Source: Tetracentron sinense (taxonomy: Eukaryota; Streptophyta; Magnoliopsida; Trochodendrales; Trochodendraceae). From it: a stretch of 64,000 nt of DNA. Location: assembly GCA_015143295.1 (NCBI GenBank), contig CM026561.1:41296875-41360874 (forward strand), given 5' to 3'. The notes beneath the pieces are model-generated. The model made no database searches and was not told the origin of the DNA. It saw only the letters and a program-made list of their open reading frames with translations. Both the position numbers and the translations under genes were made by a program. How positions within the stretch are numbered: position 1 is the stretch's first letter; each line of letters begins with the position of its first letter. Below are positions 59,395 to 64,000 of this stretch, in pieces.

Positions 59395-61463
59395 ATGCTA
59401 TACAGGTGTTCACCGTCTGCATTTTACAACGTCGCGAAAGAATTTTCTATTGAACAAAAAGATGCTATTTCCAGCATTGGCCTAGGTTCTTTGTTGCATA
59501 TACATGGGAAGATACATTTGCGACGCCATATTATCGACTTCGTTGTGGAGCACTACTCTCCGAATAGTGGTGCAGTCATGGTGGACAATACTACAGTACC
59601 CATATCTCTTACAGACATGGTATTGTGTTTCGGGTTGCCGGTGATTGGATCTCGAATCGTTTTGGAGGGAAACGATGATTCAATCAGAGAGCTACGTGAC
59701 CTTTACGAAGTTTAAGGTGGATATATTTACAAGGGGACATTGGAAAAGATGCTGAAAGCAGGGGATAGCGGTGAGACCTTTCAAAGGACCTTCATCCTCT
59801 TTGCACTATGCACGTTGTTTGTCCCTCATGCCAAACAATATGTGTCAGAGAAGTATTTGTATGCCTTGGTTGAAATGAAAACCGTAAAAAAGATTGCATG
59901 GGGCGAATTTTCATACTCGACACTTGTAGAGGCTATCTGTAGAGTGAAGCATGAAAAAGTGGCAAATGTTGGGGGGTTTGTTGTGTTTTTACAGGTACGC
60001 TTTGTTCCAATTTTTAAACATTGTAATATTGATTCATAAGCATTAAATCCTGATATCCTTTTCTATTAACTAGTATTGGTACATGGAGCATGTGGGGCCA
60101 ATACAAGAGGGTGAGAAGAAGTTGTTAAGACAACAAATCCCGCGGTTCTTAAGTTGGACAGAAGAAATGTTCAATTTAAGGGAAAAGTACCTCATGAAAC
60201 CTAAAGAGCTGGTGTTATACCTTCATCCTACTGTTAAAGAAAAACAATTGAGGGAAGTGAAGCGATTATTGAAAAGACTTCCTAAGGATGGGGCTGAGAA
60301 TTCGGTTAAGGAGGTGATTCTCGTCACATTAATATTGCTGTTATCATCATTAATTGTATGTGTGATTTGAATTTGAAATGTTATTGCAGATCGTCCCTTG
60401 TCATGTGTCTACAAATGTGGACGAAAAAACCCTTGGGGATGAGCACCCATTGTTGGTGTCTTCTGAAGGGTTGCCTAATTTAGCTTCCGGAGTTAGAGAT
60501 GAGCATTTGCATGTGTGCACCTCACCTCCATTTTAGTTGATGCACCTTACTAAACTTCAAGAATCTTAATTGATGTCTTATGGAACTATAACTAATTTGA
60601 TAATTTTCCACTTGGGATTAGCATAATGACATGACAGAACTCTTATCAAAAGCGTTGGAGCAAATCTCAGACTTGCAACGCATTGTTGGTGAGCAAGCAG
60701 CTTGGCGTGTTGAAGTAAAGAAAGAACTTACACGGAGGGAGCTGCACGATACCCAAATGTCATTTGTTATTGAGGATCTTTGCCAGAAGATTGCTACACA
60801 GGACACTATTATTGAGACCCTCCGAGAGCAGCTAGCTAAGAAAGAAAACTTAACTCAAAATGAGTTCAACAAAAGATCTCTACAGGACTCGATATATGTT
60901 TCTGAAAGTCCTTTGAAACGAAGTATGTAAATGTATAGTTTATTTTATTTTTATATTCATGTGCTAAAATCCAATTTTGAGTACTAAGATTTGTTGCGTG
61001 TTCCTGTTAGGTGCCGTCCATCCTTTGATATCTGACTCAAAGGAGATGAACAAGTTAGGTAGCACAGTGGCAAAACGAGTTGCAATTAATAGTCGGGTTA
61101 AGAGTAGACCCCATAAAACAGAGTGTTATAAATCATATGCGGAGGAGTTACCGACCCATCAGAGGATGAAGCTGCGAAAGGTGATTTCTACCCTTGCTAG
61201 AGACCCAACACGGCCTTCCCTTTTTCCGAGCTTGACTGCTTCTCAAAAAGCTGCAGTTGATGATGCTCAACGTTGTGATGCTATTCGTAGTATGAGGTAA
61301 GCTACTAATTTGATTATTGTCTTAAACCATTATACATGTATGGATATAATCTATTGATTATTGTCTTAAAAAATGCAGTGATATCGTGGTATGCATAGAC
61401 GAGGCATTTGTCTACAGAGCTGCTTTTAAGACATTAGAGCCCGGTGGCCTGTTGGATGATATG
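59395..61463 (+). CDS. plant-mobile-domain-like / coiled-coil gene leading into an Ulp1-like region; broken or partial
   Basis: Six exons fit in phase: up to 59994, 60074-60313, 60390-60512, 60622-60922, 61011-61296, 61379-61463. Exon 1 starts RCSPSAFYNVAKEFSIEQKD and continues GLGSLLHIHGKI and MVLCFGLPV, the pattern of PMD-like domains of plant proteins often associated with transposons. An in-frame TAA lies at 59713-59715. Exon 4 is a predicted coiled coil (LLSKALEQISDLQRIV to LREQLAKKE). Exon 6 encodes AFVYRAAFKTLEPGGLLDDM, resembling the LxPGxWLxDxVI entry of Ulp1/C48 SUMO proteases. The protease His-Asp-Cys part is not seen in the window. A CACTA end interrupts the next intron. It may be a transposon-captured gene or a host gene cut by insertions. 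The true start is unknown. Confidence 0.6.
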
Positions 61464-61493
61464 GTGAGTCTATCAACAATGCATGTTAAATAA

Positions 61494-61940
61494 CACTACA
61501 AAATTTAAGACCTTTTACGGCGTTTTTAAATCGCCATCAAAAATCCAAAAAACGCCGTTATAGGCAATCACGGCGTTTCAAAGCAAACGCCGTTATTGCT
61601 TATGTCGGGAAAGGTAAGGACGGCATTTATCTTGACGGCGTTCTAAGAACGCCGTGATAGACTAACCTTTTACGGCGTTTTTAAAAATGCCGTCATAGAC
61701 TAACTTCTTACGGCGTTTTTTAAAATGCCGTTATAAACTAGCTTTTGACGGCGTTTTTAGAAATGCCGCTATAGGCCTACATTTAACAGCATTTTTAGAA
61801 ATGCCGTAAAAAACTTTAGCCTATTACGGCATTTTTGAAACGCCTTCAAAGATGGTCTATGACGGCATTTTTAAAACGCCGTGATTAAGACGAGTACCAA
61901 TGACGGCGTTGACCAAACGCTGCGAATAGTCATGAATTAA
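61494..61940. mobile_element. CACTA transposon 5' terminus with subterminal hairpin array
   Basis: Begins CACTACAAAATTTAAGACC, the CACTA (En/Spm) terminal signature, 31 bp after the exon 6 donor of the gene at 59395. At least seven subterminal units follow, of the form ACGGCGTTTTTAAAAACGCC / GCCGT, in direct and inverted order, each able to fold on itself. The preceding TAA could be half of a 3-bp duplication. The opposite end (TTTTGTAGTG) was not found before 64000. Confidence 0.75.
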
Positions 61941-64000
61941 AAAAAATAAAATTTATTTTTTCACAAATTTTTTCCCCTGTTTTGTACATGTACCTATCAA
62001 CAATATAAATATTTGTTTCCCTGTTCTATACTTCAACAATATAAAATAAACAAAACTGTACCCATAATGACATTATATATAAAAAGAAATTTTTTACATG
62101 AAAATCTATAATCAATATAAAATAAATACATCAAATCACACGTGTCCATCATAATGTAATAATACAATACACATGTCCATAAAAAGTGTCAATAAATCGT
62201 AAATCTAACTATCTTCATCTTGCTAGTTCCCTCCTACACCCCTAAAACTCGACAGATGTGTGTTGCCTGCTCCCTCCTACAAAGACAATTAAATAAAATT
62301 ATTTAGTAGGATATTGAAATAATAAAATTTACAGATTTCATAATTAATATGCAAAGAAGAAAAAAAACAAATAATGTTCAATCAATAACATGCATGCAAA
62401 CTTATCACTAATCGCACACCACACCAAATCATAACCGGGCCTTGGTTTTCGATGTCGTTTCTTCTAACGCGTGTATTTTAACACAACCTAAGTGTTGTTG
62501 ATGCAGCTATTATAGATATTATCAATCGGGTTGAGTCTCTAGTTATGTTAGTTTTCAACATGTAAATAGAACTATAGTTAAAATGCACAATAATGACATC
62601 TGTCAAGCTCATCAAGAATTTTTGCTATGAATTGACTTTTAAAAAAAGAAAAAAGAACAAAACCAAATGTCCAAAGACTTCAATAAGCTTGAATTATTTA
62701 ACAAATGGAATTTGGTCTCTCCTAAGGTCTGCAAATAAAGTGTTATATGATAGAGGATTGCAATCATGTAAATAGAAGGTAAGAACAATTCAACCAAGTA
62801 CCAGTAAAGAAAAAAGAACAAAAGCAAATAAGAAAGAAGCATAGTCACAAAGCACCCGTTTAAAACGCATTTAAAACTTTTAGAAGGGGTCGCCGTTTTA
62901 AACTCCATTTTAAAGGGGTTTGCCGTTTTAAACTTTAAAATACGTTTTAAACGCGTACTCCATTTTATACGCGTTTAAAACTTTTTTTTACTAAAAAAAG
63001 AAGAAGCACTACAAAAAATATCATTCCGATTACTTTATTCATGAAGAAAGCAAAGAGGAATGCTAGCCCATATGCTCACTGGCAGGTAAAAGAACATGCT
63101 CCCTCCTTGTGTATAAAAGGTGTTATGGTAATTATATGTCCTTTTGTACGCCAGCACTCTTCAGAAGAAAATGTTTTAACCAAACAAATAGCACATGCAA
63201 ATGCAATATATATATATGTGTGTGTGTGTGTGTTGTGTGTAAGTGAAACGGTTCCCATTAGAGGTGCTCACTAGAGGTTCTAGTGAGCGGCCCCACTAGA
63301 ATCTCAACACATGGCATGTCTTTTGGGGATCCGGCCGTTGGATATAAAGGTCAGTCCCATGGGAGACACGCGGTAAAAAATCAGACCAAACAAATGATTC
63401 TAGATCGTCCAATTAGACCCCAATTTGTCAGCATTAACCTCCTAGGGGTAACTAGACCCTACCTAGGCTATAGAAAATGCTGATTTTCCAACTTTGGATC
63501 GGGCAGTTTAGACATCTCCGATCAGGCTAACTTTTTGCCAGGTGTCTCCCAAGGGGCGTACCTTGACATCCAATTGTCAGATTTGAAAAACAAACCTACT
63601 ATGTGTTGAGTTTTTAAGGGGCGGCTCTGAAGAGGTTCTAGTAAGCACTACCCACCAGAATGTCACCTATATATATAGAGAGAGAGAATAAGTTAAAGTT
63701 AAAGCTCTGAGGCATACTTCCTGTTTAAAGTTGAAAAGAGGGGGTAAAGGGCGACCATTTGGCAGGCGGGTATTGGGTTCACGGAGCTCATCAAAGAAAG
63801 GATGTGCACATGCTTCTAGCTGCAATGACGAAAACAGAGGTCAGACAAGTAGGACGGCAGTAATTATCCATCTCAATGAAGAAACTAATTGCTTTGGGTT
63901 TAGAAAGACTTCAAATTACATCAGAAAGCAAAACCGATGCCCCGCGAGAGGAAATGGCAAACATGAATGAGATCAAATATCCATTGATGAGTAAATGGTG
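61941..64000. other. repeat-rich end of window, no supported gene
   Basis: A second CACTACAAAAAATATC sits at 63007. 62865-62990 repeats GTTTTAAAC/GTTTAAAAC words. A TA/TG microsatellite lies at about 63206-63232. GAGGTTCTAGTGAGC (63274) and GAGGTTCTAGTAAGC (63634) form a direct pair. A 79-codon frame at 63731-63970 has basic composition but no recognised domain. This may be CACTA interior. Confidence 0.35.

Noticed and set aside
61505-61935. CRISPR-like regular repeats
   Set aside because: Units are self-complementary, variable and adjoin a CACTA end in plant nuclear DNA; there are no spacers.
1-64000. tRNA or rRNA genes
   Set aside because: No complete cloverleaf was recognised by eye; the only B-box-like site (about 34685) belongs to a SINE. 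A tRNA scan was not possible here.

Overview
This is a 64-kb piece of nuclear DNA from a flowering plant. Most of it reads as a eudicot-like, repeat-rich (probably woody) genome, but I cannot name the species. The evidence is spliced plant genes with GT-AG introns, a nuclear gene for a plastid ribosome-associated protein, and dense nested plant transposons (Copia, Gypsy, hAT, CACTA, LINE, SINE, foldback MITEs). There is no prokaryotic or organellar gene organisation.

Layout. 1-4110: AT-rich DNA with a minus-strand LTR-element remnant (primer-binding site at 3806-3820). 4110-10296: a 5'-truncated LINE, foldback repeats, a TA microsatellite and an hAT-type MITE with a perfect 8-bp target duplication. 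10297-32561 (minus): a complete 19-exon TOP6B gene (DNA topoisomerase VI subunit B, 673 codons). All exon phases agree, although intron 7 has grown to 10,976 bp and holds a three-layer transposon nest (hAT inside a Copia LTR inside another hAT). Introns 11 and 12 hold further insertions. 33229-36258 (plus): a complete 4-exon PSRP2-like gene (two-RRM chloroplast protein, 255 codons), head to head with TOP6B, 667 bp between start codons. Its intron 1 carries a decayed copy of its own exon 2/3 region split by a SINE, and its intron 3 carries a duplicated splice acceptor.

36260-46200: Gypsy fossils on both strands, an orphan first exon of a RAD21/SCC1 cohesin gene, and a small 3-exon gene predicting a 52-residue membrane protein (minus). 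46500-51500: a MITE and a large minus-strand solo LTR (perfect 5-bp target duplication) with a second solo LTR of the same broad type inserted in the opposite direction. 53359-54049 (minus): a 3-exon LEA-like stress gene with an ABRE/G-box just upstream of its TATA box. 54300-58480: foldback elements and a second LINE tail. 59395-61463 (plus): a 6-exon plant-mobile-domain-like/coiled-coil gene that runs into the start of an Ulp1-like region. It has one in-frame stop, and its last visible intron holds a CACTA terminus with an array of ACGGCGTTTTT inverted motifs. The rest to 64000 is repeat-rich with no gene I can support.

The working host genes serve separate jobs: TOP6B in endoreduplication, PSRP2 in plastid translation, and the LEA-like gene in stress. 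The dominant theme is host exons kept intact while introns and flanks filled with layered insertions. I found no operon-like or defence-like system. The most notable observations are the precisely bounded nested insertions and the intragenic duplications that created decoy splice sites and a pseudo-exon.
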